Origin: Ramlibacter humi
GTDB taxonomy: Bacteria > Pseudomonadota > Gammaproteobacteria > Burkholderiales > Burkholderiaceae_C
Length of the DNA: 64,000 nucleotides
Reading direction: 5' to 3'
Assembly (NCBI RefSeq): GCF_004681975.1
Contig: NZ_SMLK01000002.1
Span: 1 to 64,000, forward strand
The translations under genes were made by a program, and so were the position numbers. Below are positions 42,667 to 52,027 of the stretch, in pieces. The first letter of the stretch is position 1, and each line of letters begins with the position of its first letter. Under the pieces are notes generated by a model that was not told the origin of the DNA, ran no database searches, and saw only the letters and a program-made list of their open reading frames with translations.

Positions 42667-43892
42667 TGCTTGCCTCGATGCCTACGCCCCGCCTGAAGGC
42701 CAATGGCCGCGCCTTCGCGCACATCGCGCAGTTCCACCCGGAGCTCACCGCCTTCCGCCGCGACCTGCATGCCCATCCCGAGATCGGCTACGAAGAGGTC
42801 TACACCGGCGGCCGCGTGCAGGAAGCGCTGAAGCTGTGCGGCGTGGACGAGATCCACACGGGCCTGGGCAAGACCGGCCTGGTGGGCATCATCCGCGGCA
42901 AGCAGAACAGCGGCGGCCGCATGATCGGCCTGCGCGCCGACATGGATGCGCTGGCGATGGCGGAGACCAACGACTTCGCCTGGCGTTCCACCAAGCAGGG
43001 CAAGATGCACGGCTGCGGCCACGACGGCCACACCGCCATGCTGGTGGGCGCCGCGCGCTACCTGGCCGAGACGCGCAACTTCGACGGCACCGCGGTGCTC
43101 ATCTTCCAGCCCGGCGAGGAAGGCTACGCCGGCGCCAAGGCCATGATCGAGGACGGCCTGTTCGACCGCTGGCCGGTCGAGGCGGTCTACGGCATGCACA
43201 ACTGGCCGGCCATGCGCCCCGGCACCGTCGGCCTGAGCCCCGGCCCGATGATGGCCGCCGCCGACAAGGTCACCATCGAGATCACCGGCAAGGGCGGTCA
43301 CGGCGCGCACGCGTACATGGCCATCGACCCCGTGCTCGTGGCGGCGCACATCATCACGGCCGTGCAGAGCATCGTCTCGCGCAACGTGCGCCCGCTCGAC
43401 GGCGCCGTCATCAGCCTTTGCGCCATGGACGCGGGCGACTTGCATTCGATGAGCGTCATCCCCGGCAAGGCCACGCTGGTGGGCACCGTTCGCACCTTCA
43501 CGCCCGCGGTGCAGGACCTCGTGGAGCGCCGCCTCACCGAGCTGTGCAGCGCCGTGGCCCTGGGCTTCGGGGCCACGGCATCGGTGCACTACGAGCGCAT
43601 GTACCCGGCCACGACCAACACGCAGCAGGAAGCGATGTTCGCCGCCGACGTCGCCGAGTCGCTGGTCGGCGCCGACCACGTCGTGCGCGACCTGGAACCC
43701 AGCATGGGCGCGGAGGACTTCTCCTTCATGCTGCAGGTCAGGCCCGGCGCCTACATGCGCATCGGCCAAGGCGGCGAAGGCAGCTGCATGCTGCACAACA
43801 GCCGCTACGACTTCAACGACGAGATTCTGCCCCTGGGCTCCGCGCTGCACGCGAGCCTGGTCGAACAAGCCATGCCGCTGCACGCGGCCTGA
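42666..43892 (+). CDS. M20-family amidohydrolase (hippurate/N-acyl-amino-acid hydrolase type)
   Basis: A 408-residue metal-dependent hydrolase. Motifs are RRDLHAHPEIGYEE, LRADMDALAM (Asp ligand), HGCGHDGHTAMLVGAA (metal His/Asp), PGEEGYAGAK (Glu base/ligand) and GGHGAHAYMAIDP from the lid dimerisation domain. The family hydrolyses N-acetyl- or benzoyl-amino acids and similar amides. It is embedded between the first permease and the binding protein of the peptide importer, coupled by TGATG, so its substrate is probably what the importer brings in; which one is unknown. Confidence 0.93.
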   Translation: MLASMPTPRLKANGRAFAHIAQFHPELTAFRRDLHAHPEIGYEEVYTGGRVQEALKLCGVDEIHTGLGKTGLVGIIRGKQNSGGRMIGLRADMDALAMAETNDFAWRSTKQGKMHGCGHDGHTAMLVGAARYLAETRNFDGTAVLIFQPGEEGYAGAKAMIEDGLFDRWPVEAVYGMHNWPAMRPGTVGLSPGPMMAAADKVTIEITGKGGHGAHAYMAIDPVLVAAHIITAVQSIVSRNVRPLDGAVISLCAMDAGDLHSMSVIPGKATLVGTVRTFTPAVQDLVERRLTELCSAVALGFGATASVHYERMYPATTNTQQEAMFAADVAESLVGADHVVRDLEPSMGAEDFSFMLQVRPGAYMRIGQGGEGSCMLHNSRYDFNDEILPLGSALHASLVEQAMPLHAA

Positions 43893-43924
43893 ACCGCTCA
43901 CCCCGTAGCTAAAGGAGCTGCACC

Positions 43925-45499
43925 ATGACGATGAAGAAAACACTGCTGACCGCCGCGCTGCTGGGCGCCCTGGCCTTCGGGGCGTCCGCCCAGACGGTGC
44001 GTGTCGCCAACCAGGGCGATGCGCTGTCGATGGATCCGCACTCGCTCAACGAGTCGCTGCAGCTGTCGGTGACCAGCAACGTGTACGAACCGCTGGTGGG
44101 CCGCAACAAGGACCTGTCGCTGGCGCCCGCGCTGGCCACCGCGTGGAAGCAGACCTCACCCACCGTCTGGCGCTTCGAGCTGCGCAAGAACGTCCAGTTC
44201 CATGACGGCACGCCCTTCACCGCCGACGACGTGCTGTTCACCATGGCCCGCACCCAGCAGGACGGGTCGGACATGAAGAGCTACACCAACGACGTGAAGG
44301 CCGTTCGCAAGATCGACAGCCACACGGTGGAGATCGAGACCAACGCGCCATTCCCCATCCTGCCGGACGTGCTGACCAACGTGTTCGTCATGAGCAAGAA
44401 GTGGTGCGAGGACAACCAGGCCACGCGCCCGGTCGACCGCCGCAAGGGCATCGAGAACGCCGCCTCGTTCCGCGCCAACGGCACCGGCCCGTACCGCCTG
44501 CGCGAGCGCCAGCCCAACGTGCGGACCACGTTTGTCCGCAACGGCAACTACTGGGGCAAGATCGAAGGCAACGTCCAGGAAGTCATCTTCACGCCCATCG
44601 GCAACGATGCCACCCGCGTGGCCGCGCTGCTGTCCGGCGAAGTCGACGTGATGGAGCCGGTGCCGGTGCAGGACATCGACCGCGTCTCCAATTCCCCCAA
44701 CGCCAAGGCCATGGTCGCGCCCGAGCTGCGCACCATCTTCCTGGGCATGGACCAGAAGCGCGACGAGCTGCTGTACTCCAGCGTGAAGGGCAAGAACCCC
44801 TTCAAGGACAAGCGCGTTCGCCAGGCCTTCTACCAGGCCATCGACATCGAAGGCATCAAGCGCACCGTCATGCGCAACGTGTCGCTGCCCACCGCGCTGA
44901 TGTACGGCCCGGGCATCAACGGCTTCACGCAGGAGCAGAACAAGCGCCTGCCGTACGACCCGGACGGTGCCAAGAAGCTGATGGTCGAAGCCGGCTACCC
45001 GCAGGGCTTCGAGGTGACGATGAACTGCCCTAACGACCGCTACGTGAACGACGCGCGCATCTGCCAGGCCGTCGCCGCCAATCTGGCGCGCATCGGCGTC
45101 AAGATCAACCTGCAGGCCGAGACCAAGGGCACCTACTTCCCGAAGGTCCTGCGCCGCGACACCAGCTTCTACATGCTCGGCTGGACGCCCAGCACGTATG
45201 ACGCGCACAACGCGATGAATGCGCTGATGGCCTGCCCGGACGACAAGGGGGCCGGCCAGTTCAACCTGGGCAGCTGGTGCAACGCCGAGTACGACAAGCT
45301 GACCAAGGCCGTGCAGTCGGAAACCGACAAGGTCAAGCGCCTGGAGATGATCAAGAAGGCCAACGAGATCCACGCCAACGAGATCGGCCATCTGCCCCTG
45401 CACCAGCAGTCGCTGGCCTGGGGCGTGAGCAAGAAGGTGACGGTCGTCCAGCGCGGCGACAACTACCTCGACTTCAAGTGGATCACGGTCAAGAAGTAA
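43925..45499 (+). CDS. Peptide ABC transporter substrate-binding protein
   Basis: A 524-residue periplasmic solute-binding protein (family 5, DppA/OppA-like). The signal peptide ends FGASAQTVRVA. Characteristic segments are GDALSMDPHSLNES, LRKNVQFHDGTPFTADDVLF and PYDPDGAKKLMVEAGYP. It has AAAGGAG 7-13 nt upstream of the ATG. It is probably the most strongly expressed gene of the operon. The exact ligand cannot be read from sequence. Confidence 0.94.
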   Translation: MTMKKTLLTAALLGALAFGASAQTVRVANQGDALSMDPHSLNESLQLSVTSNVYEPLVGRNKDLSLAPALATAWKQTSPTVWRFELRKNVQFHDGTPFTADDVLFTMARTQQDGSDMKSYTNDVKAVRKIDSHTVEIETNAPFPILPDVLTNVFVMSKKWCEDNQATRPVDRRKGIENAASFRANGTGPYRLRERQPNVRTTFVRNGNYWGKIEGNVQEVIFTPIGNDATRVAALLSGEVDVMEPVPVQDIDRVSNSPNAKAMVAPELRTIFLGMDQKRDELLYSSVKGKNPFKDKRVRQAFYQAIDIEGIKRTVMRNVSLPTALMYGPGINGFTQEQNKRLPYDPDGAKKLMVEAGYPQGFEVTMNCPNDRYVNDARICQAVAANLARIGVKINLQAETKGTYFPKVLRRDTSFYMLGWTPSTYDAHNAMNALMACPDDKGAGQFNLGSWCNAEYDKLTKAVQSETDKVKRLEMIKKANEIHANEIGHLPLHQQSLAWGVSKKVTVVQRGDNYLDFKWITVKK

Positions 45500-45571
45500 G
45501 CCGCTGACGCAAGCCCGAGCGCCGCGCCAGGCGATCCGCCGCGCGGCGCTTGCTTCTTCCGCTTCTCCCGA

Positions 45572-46483
45572 ATGAAACAAACCCTCGCCCGCTGGTTCGA
45601 CGGCGACGTCGGCCACAGCTTTCGCACCTCGCCGATGGCGATCGTGGCGGCGCTCATCGCGCTCGCATGCGTGTTCTGTGCCGCGTTCGCGGACTGGGTC
45701 GCGCCGCACAACCCGTTCGACCTCACCACGCTGGTGCTGTCCGATGCGCGGCTGCCGCCGTTCTGGAGTCCCGAGGGCAGCACCAAGTACCTGCTGGGCA
45801 CCGACGACCAGGGCCGCGACATCCTGTCCACGCTCATGTTCGGCGCGCGTATCTCGCTGGTGGTGGGCGTGGTGTCGGTGCTGCTGTCGATGGTCATCGG
45901 CGTGGCGCTGGGCTTGCTCGCCGGCTTCAAGGGCGGCTGGGTCGACGGCTTCCTGATGCGCCTGTGCGACGTGATGCTCAGCTTCCCTGCCATCCTGGTG
46001 GCGCTGCTCATCGCCGGCGTCGGCCGTGCGCTGTTTCCCAACGCGCACAACACGGTGGCATTCGGCGTGCTGATCGTGGCGATCACGCTCACGGGCTGGG
46101 TGCAGTACGCGCGCACGGTGCGCGGCTCCACGCTGGTCGAGAGGAACAAGGAGTACGTGCAGGCCGCCCGCGTCACCGGCGTGGCGCCGCTGCGCATCAT
46201 GGTGCGGCACGTGCTGCCCAACGTCACCGGTCCGGTGCTGGTGCTGGCCACCATCCAGGTGGCCACGGCCATCATCACCGAAGCCACGCTGTCGTTCCTC
46301 GGGGTCGGCGTGCCGCCGACATCGCCTTCGCTGGGCACCTTGATCCGCGTGGGCAACGACTACCTGTTCTCGGGCGAGTGGTGGATCACCGTGTTCCCCG
46401 GCCTGATGCTGGTGCTGATCGCGCTGTCGGTGAACCTGCTGGGCGACTGGCTGCGCGACGCGCTCAACCCGCGCCTGCGCTGA
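45572..46483 (+). CDS. Peptide ABC transporter permease (DppC/OppC type)
   Basis: A 303-residue second permease with the OppC_N segment (residues about 17-60) and five or six helices. The motif LGTDDQGRDILSTLMFGARISL is typical, and the coupling loop is EYVQAARVTGVAPLRIM. It lies 72 nt after the binding-protein stop and is followed 19 nt later by the first ATPase, completing the heterodimeric channel with the upstream permease. Confidence 0.94.
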   Translation: MKQTLARWFDGDVGHSFRTSPMAIVAALIALACVFCAAFADWVAPHNPFDLTTLVLSDARLPPFWSPEGSTKYLLGTDDQGRDILSTLMFGARISLVVGVVSVLLSMVIGVALGLLAGFKGGWVDGFLMRLCDVMLSFPAILVALLIAGVGRALFPNAHNTVAFGVLIVAITLTGWVQYARTVRGSTLVERNKEYVQAARVTGVAPLRIMVRHVLPNVTGPVLVLATIQVATAIITEATLSFLGVGVPPTSPSLGTLIRVGNDYLFSGEWWITVFPGLMLVLIALSVNLLGDWLRDALNPRLR

Positions 46484-46502
46484 GCAAGAAGGAAAGCGCG
46501 CG

Positions 46503-47491
46503 ATGAGCCTGCTGGAAGTCCAAAACCTGATCGTCGAGTTCCCCAACCGCCGCGGCACGCTGCGCGCCCTGGACGACATCTCGTTCTCCATCGCGCCGGG
46601 CGAAGTGCTGGGCGTGGTGGGCGAGTCCGGCGCCGGCAAGAGCCTGACGGGCGCCGCCATCATCGGCCTGCTGGAGCCGCCCGGGCGCATCGCCTCCGGG
46701 CAGGTGCTGCTGGAAGGCCAGCGCATCGACAACCTGCGCTACGAGCAGATGCGCCACATCCGCGGCCGCAAGATCGGCGCGATCTTCCAGGACCCGCTCA
46801 CTTCGCTGAACCCGCTGTACACCATCGGCCGCCAGCTGGTGGAGACCATCCAGGCGCACTTGCCGGTGGGCGCGGCCGAGGCGCGCCGCCGCGCCGTCGC
46901 GCTGCTGGAAGACACGGGCATCCCCGCCGCGGCCGAGCGCATCGACCACTACCCGCACCAGTTTTCCGGCGGCATGCGCCAGCGCGTGGTCATCGCGCTC
47001 GCCCTCGCGGCGGAGCCCAAGCTCATCGTCGCCGACGAGCCCACCACCGCGCTGGACGTCTCCATCCAGGCGCAGATCATCCAGTTGCTCAAACGCATCT
47101 GCCGCGACCGTGGCGCCGCGGTGATGCTCATCACGCACGACATGGGCGTCATCGCCGAAACCTGCGACCGCGTGGCCGTGATGTACGCGGGCCGTATCGC
47201 CGAGATCGGGCCGGTGCACGAGGTGATCAACACGCCGGCGCACCCATACACGATGGGCTTGATGGCCTCCATACCCGACATGGAAAGCGACCGTGAGCGG
47301 CTCAACCAGATCGACGGCGCGATGCCGCGGCTGAACGCCATCCCGCCCGGTTGCCCCTACAACCCGCGCTGTCCGCGCGTGTTCGAACGCTGCACCCAGG
47401 AACGTCCCGAACTGCTGTCCGCCGGCGCCACGCGCGCGGCCTGCTGGCTGCACGACGCGCATTCGTCCACTGCCGCCGCGAAGGCTGCCGC

Positions 47492-47495
<4 letters not shown>
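46503..47495 (+). CDS. Peptide ABC transporter ATPase (DppD/OppD type)
   Basis: A 330-residue ATPase with Walker [13 protein letters not shown]-loop [11 protein letters not shown], signature FSGGMRQR, Walker [13 protein letters not shown], and the C-terminal oligopeptide-transporter domain with a four-Cys cluster ([14 protein letters not shown]). The latter may bind an Fe-S cluster as reported for related OppD/DppD proteins. Its TGA overlaps the next ATG by 4 nt. Confidence 0.95.
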
Positions 47496-48502
<1,007 letters not shown>

Positions 48503-48521
48503 ATCGCGGCGGACGCGGCTT

Positions 48522-48588
48522 TACGCGTACCGCTGAGGCATGAAATGGATCCCCGCCTGCGCGGGGACTTGGGACTACGCGTACCGCT
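48522..48588. repeat. Palindromic repeat flanked by 13-bp direct repeats
   Basis: Two exact copies of TACGCGTACCGCT (48522-48534 and 48576-48588) flank 41 bp whose core is the perfect hairpin TCCCCGC-CTGC-GCGGGGA. The right copy is the 3' end of hexR; the left copy repeats it outside the gene. The core matches the ATGGATCCCCGCCTGCGCGGGGA type of dispersed palindrome familiar from beta- and gammaproteobacterial genomes. The direct repeats look like a target-site duplication, or a local slippage duplication. The hairpin may now serve as a bidirectional terminator for the convergent genes. Confidence 0.7.
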
Positions 48589-49447
48589 TCGTCCTCAGGT
48601 TGTTCTTCATCTCGCGCAGCAGCGGTTGCAGCCGCGCGCCACCGATCTTCAGCGCGACGCAGGTGGCCAGCACGTCGATGATCATCAGGTGCAGCAGCCG
48701 CGACACCATCGGGCTGTAGCGGTCGTACCCTTCGGGATGATCCGCCGCCAGATGGATGTGTCCCGCCGTCGCCAACGGCGAACCGCTTGCCGTGATGACG
48801 ATGGTGGTCGCGCCGTTCTTGCGCGCGATGTCGCAGGCGTCCATCAGGTCGCGCGTGCGGCCCGAGTTGGACACGATCACCGCGCAGTCGCCCGGCCCCA
48901 GCAGCGAAGCGCCCATCACCTGCATGTGCCCGTCGCTGTACGCGATGGTGTTCACGCCCAGCCGGAAGAACTTGTGCTGGCCGTCCTGCGCCACGATGCC
49001 CGAGTTGCCGGCGCCATAGAACTCGATGCGCCGCCCCGTCTGGTACGTCGCGGCCAGCGCTTCGGAGGCGCGCTCGATCGCCCAGGTGGACGCGTCGTTG
49101 CGGTACTTCAGGAAAGCGGCGACCGTGTTGTCGATCACCTTCACCAGCACGTCGCCGGCCTTGTCGTCGGGGTCCACGCTGCGGTGGATGAACGGCACGC
49201 CTTCGCTCACGCTGCCGGCCAGCTTCAGCTTGAAGTCCGACAGGCCGTCGTAGCCCATGCTGCGGCAGAAGCGCACGACCGTGGGCTTGCTCACGTGCGC
49301 GCGCTCGGCGAGCTCGCTGACCGGCAGGTTGGAGAAGGCGCGCGGGTCTTCCAGCACCAGCTTCGCCACGCGTTGCTCGGCGGCGGCCAGCGAAGGCAGG
49401 GAGGCCTTGATGCGGTCCAGCATCGTGCCGCCCGTGCCGGCGTTCAT
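48575..49447 (-). CDS. hexR: RpiR-family transcriptional regulator HexR
   Basis: A repressor of sugar catabolism genes that responds to KDPG in proteobacteria where it has been studied. The 290-residue protein has the N-terminal RpiR helix-turn-helix (LPSLAAAEQRVAKLVLEDPR, then AERAHVSKPTVVRFCRSMGY) and a C-terminal SIS sugar-phosphate domain (RRIEFYGAGNSGIVA, VIVSNSGRTRDLMDACD). Its ATG overlaps the zwf stop by 4 nt and is preceded by GAGGAG, so zwf and hexR form one operon with probable autoregulation through the operator upstream of zwf. Confidence 0.93.
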   Translation of the reverse strand: MNAGTGGTMLDRIKASLPSLAAAEQRVAKLVLEDPRAFSNLPVSELAERAHVSKPTVVRFCRSMGYDGLSDFKLKLAGSVSEGVPFIHRSVDPDDKAGDVLVKVIDNTVAAFLKYRNDASTWAIERASEALAATYQTGRRIEFYGAGNSGIVAQDGQHKFFRLGVNTIAYSDGHMQVMGASLLGPGDCAVIVSNSGRTRDLMDACDIARKNGATTIVITASGSPLATAGHIHLAADHPEGYDRYSPMVSRLLHLMIIDVLATCVALKIGGARLQPLLREMKNNLRTKRYA

Positions 49448-50898
49448 TGCTCCTCGCTCCAGCAGAAACCGTCGCGCGCGATCATCGCGCTGGCGGCGCT
49501 CGGCCCCCAGCTGCCGGCCGCGTAGGGCCGCAGGCCCGATTCGTTGCCTTGCCACGCATCCAGCAGCGGCTCCACCCAGCGCCATGCCGCTTCCTGCTCG
49601 TCGCTGCGGACGAACAGGTTCAGGCGCCCGTCGATCACGTCCAGCAGCAGGCGTTCGTAGGCGCCCACGCGCTCGGAACCGAAGCGCTTGTCGAAGTCCA
49701 GGTCCAGGTGCACCGGCGCGAGCGACTGGTCGTTGCGCCGGTTCTCCTGCCCCTGTGCCAGCAGATGAAGCTGCAGGCCGTCGCGCGGCTGCAGCTGGAT
49801 CACCAGGCGGTTGGCGCCGCCCAGCGGCGTGCGGAAGATCGCGTGCGGCGCGGCCCGGAAGTTCACCACGATGTGCGCGTCGCGCGCGGCCAGCCGCTTG
49901 CCGGTACGGATGTAGAACGGCACGCCGGCCCAGCGCCAGTTGGCGATGACGCCACGCAGCGCGACGAATGTCTCGGTCGTGCTCGCGGGATTCACGCCCG
50001 GCTCGTCGCGGTAACCCGGAACTGACTCGCCACCGACGTTGCCGGCGGCATACTGGCCGCGGACGGCGAACTGGTTGATGGCCTCGGGCGTCCAGGGCCG
50101 CAAGGACCGCAGCACCTTGAGCTTCTCGTCGCGGATGGCGTCGGCGTCGCTGCTGATGGGCGGCTCCATCGCCAGCGCGCAGACGAGTTGCAGCGCATGG
50201 TTCTGCACCATGTCACGCAGCGCGCCGGTCTGGTCGTAGAACGCGCCGCGCTTTTCCACGCCGATGTCCTCGGCGATGGTCACCTGGATGTTGGCGATGT
50301 GCTCGCGGCGCCAAAGCGGCTCGAAGAGCGAGTTGCCGAAGCGCAGCGCGAAGAGGTTCTGCACCGCCGGCTTGCCCAGGTAGTGGTCGATGCGGAACAC
50401 CTGCTGCTCGCTGAAGCCGCGCCGCACCACGGCGTTGATCTCGCGGTTGCTTTCCAGGTCGTGGCCGAGCGGCTTTTCCAGCACGATGCGCGTGCGCGGC
50501 GTGTTCAGCCCGGCGGCGGCGAGTTGCTCGCAGGCCTGCATGAAGAGGCTGGGCGCCGTGGCGAGGTACATCACCACCTGGTCGGCATTGCGCTGCTCCA
50601 GCCGGTCCTTCAGTCGCGCATAGTCTTCGGGCCTGGACAGGTCCATGCGCTGGAACTGCAGCAGCTGCGCGAAGCGGCCGAACTCCTCGGGGCTGGGCCG
50701 CTTGGCCAGGTCGACGTGGCCGAAGCGCTGCTGGATGAGTTCGCGGTACTGCTCGTGGCTGAGATCGTCGCGCGCCACGCCGATGATGCGGCCGTCTTTC
50801 GGCAGCGTGCCGTGGCGGAAGGCCTGGAACAGCGCCGGCAGCAGCTTGCGCCAGGCCAGGTCGCCGGTGCCACCGAACAGGACGAGGTCGAAGCTCAT
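49444..50898 (-). CDS. zwf: Glucose-6-phosphate 1-dehydrogenase
   Basis: Oxidises glucose-6-phosphate to 6-phosphogluconolactone with NAD(P). The 484-residue enzyme has the coenzyme motif LFGGTGDLAWRKLLPAL near residue 7 (GASGDL in most homologues), and the catalytic signature RIDHYLGKPAVQNL near residue 171. It leads into the oxidative pentose-phosphate and Entner-Doudoroff routes. It is first in the zwf-hexR operon and divergent from tal-pgi, with HexR-like operators in the 179-nt gap. Confidence 0.97.
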   Translation of the reverse strand: MSFDLVLFGGTGDLAWRKLLPALFQAFRHGTLPKDGRIIGVARDDLSHEQYRELIQQRFGHVDLAKRPSPEEFGRFAQLLQFQRMDLSRPEDYARLKDRLEQRNADQVVMYLATAPSLFMQACEQLAAAGLNTPRTRIVLEKPLGHDLESNREINAVVRRGFSEQQVFRIDHYLGKPAVQNLFALRFGNSLFEPLWRREHIANIQVTIAEDIGVEKRGAFYDQTGALRDMVQNHALQLVCALAMEPPISSDADAIRDEKLKVLRSLRPWTPEAINQFAVRGQYAAGNVGGESVPGYRDEPGVNPASTTETFVALRGVIANWRWAGVPFYIRTGKRLAARDAHIVVNFRAAPHAIFRTPLGGANRLVIQLQPRDGLQLHLLAQGQENRRNDQSLAPVHLDLDFDKRFGSERVGAYERLLLDVIDGRLNLFVRSDEQEAAWRWVEPLLDAWQGNESGLRPYAAGSWGPSAASAMIARDGFCWSEEQ

Positions 50899-50925
50899 GG
50901 ACAGGTCCTTGGAATGAATGAGCGA

Positions 50926-50942
50926 CTGTAACTTGGTTTCAG
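50926..50942 (-). promoter_or_regulatory. Putative HexR operator upstream of zwf
   Basis: CTGTAACTTGGTTTCAG is an imperfect 17-bp palindrome containing TGTAA-N5-TTTCA. The published HexR consensus in gammaproteobacteria is TGTAA-N5-TTACA, so it differs at one base. It lies 28 nt upstream of the zwf start codon, where it could block transcription of zwf-hexR. The site is predicted by eye only. Confidence 0.5.
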
Positions 50943-51004
50943 GTTTGGTGCCGGGCGCGCGTCGCGCTGCTGCCAGATGTACAAAGCATTTCGCCAGGCA
51001 CGGC

Positions 51005-51019
51005 CGTAATCGAGTTACG
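51005..51019 (+). promoter_or_regulatory. Putative HexR operator upstream of tal
   Basis: CGTAATCGAGTTACG is a perfect 5-bp half-site palindrome with N5 spacing. It differs from the HexR consensus TGTAA-N5-TTACA only at the two symmetric outermost bases. It lies 58 nt upstream of the tal start. With the zwf-proximal site (centres 78 bp apart) it suggests HexR control of both divergent operons. Confidence 0.5.
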
Positions 51020-51077
51020 CCTTTATGGGCACTCCGTTCGCCCCCACCGGCGGCGCTGCTGCGCCTATCATCGGCGC

Positions 51078-52025
51078 ATGAACCAACTCGAAGCCCTGAA
51101 GCAGTTCACCACGGTGGTGGCCGACACCGGCGACTTCCGCCAGCTGGCGCAGTTCCACCCGCAGGACGCGACGACCAACCCTTCGCTCATCCTCAAGGCC
51201 GTGCAGAAGGCCGACTACGCGCCGCTGCTCAAGGAGACCATGGCCAGGTACCGCGCCAAGCCGCTGGACGAAACCATGGACCGGCTGCTGGTGCGTTTCG
51301 GCCGTGAGATTCTCGCGCTGATCCCGGGCCGCGTGTCGACGGAAGTGGATGCGCGCCTGAGCTTCGACACCATGGCCACGGTCTCGCGCGGCGAGCGCCT
51401 GATCGAGATGTACCAGGCCGAAGGCGTGCCCACCGAGCGCGTGCTGATCAAGGTGGCGTCGACGTGGGAAGGCATCCAGGCCGCGGAAAAGCTGGAGCGG
51501 CGCGGCATCAGCACCAACCTCACGCTGCTGTTCTCGTTCTGCCAGGCGGTGGCGTGCGGGCAAGCCAAGGTCCAGCTGGTCTCGCCCTTCGTCGGCCGCA
51601 TCTACGACTGGTACAAGAAGTCGGCGGGCGCATCGTGGGACGAGGCCGCCAGCTCGGGCGCCAACGATCCCGGCGTGAAGTCCGTGCGGCAGATCTACCT
51701 GCACTACAAGCACTTCGGCATCAAGACCGAGGTGATGGGCGCCAGCTTCCGCAACACGGGGCAGATCATCGCGCTGGCCGGTTGCGACCTGCTCACCATC
51801 AGCCCGGAGCTGCTGGCGCAACTCGCCACTTCCGATGCACCGGTGGCGCGCGCGCTGGATCCCGACCATGCGAAGAAGCTGGACCTCGCGCCGGTCAACT
51901 ACGACGAAGCCGGCTTCCGCTACGCGCTGAACGAGGACGCAATGGCCACCGAGAAGCTCGCCGAAGGCATCCGCGCGTTCGCGGCCGACGCCGTGAAGCT
52001 CGAAAAGCTGTTGAAGGAGGCCTGA
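51078..52025 (+). CDS. tal: Transaldolase
   Basis: Transfers a dihydroxyacetone unit between sugar phosphates in the non-oxidative pentose-phosphate pathway. The 315-residue protein has the TalAB-type length, the N-terminal signature [13 protein letters not shown], and the Schiff-base lysine Lys125 in [13 protein letters not shown]. The conserved C-terminal half ([17 protein letters not shown]) is intact. It is 3 nt from pgi and divergent from zwf. Confidence 0.97.
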   Translation: MNQLEALKQFTTVVADTGDFRQLAQFHPQDATTNPSLILKAVQKADYAPLLKETMARYRAKPLDETMDRLLVRFGREILALIPGRVSTEVDARLSFDTMATVSRGERLIEMYQAEGVPTERVLIKVASTWEGIQAAEKLERRGISTNLTLLFSFCQAVACGQAKVQLVSPFVGRIYDWYKKSAGASWDEAASSGANDPGVKSVRQIYLHYKHFGIKTEVMGASFRNTGQIIALAGCDLLTISPELLAQLATSDAPVARALDPDHAKKLDLAPVNYDEAGFRYALNEDAMATEKLAEGIRAFAADAVKLEKLLKEA

Positions 52026-52027
52026 GC

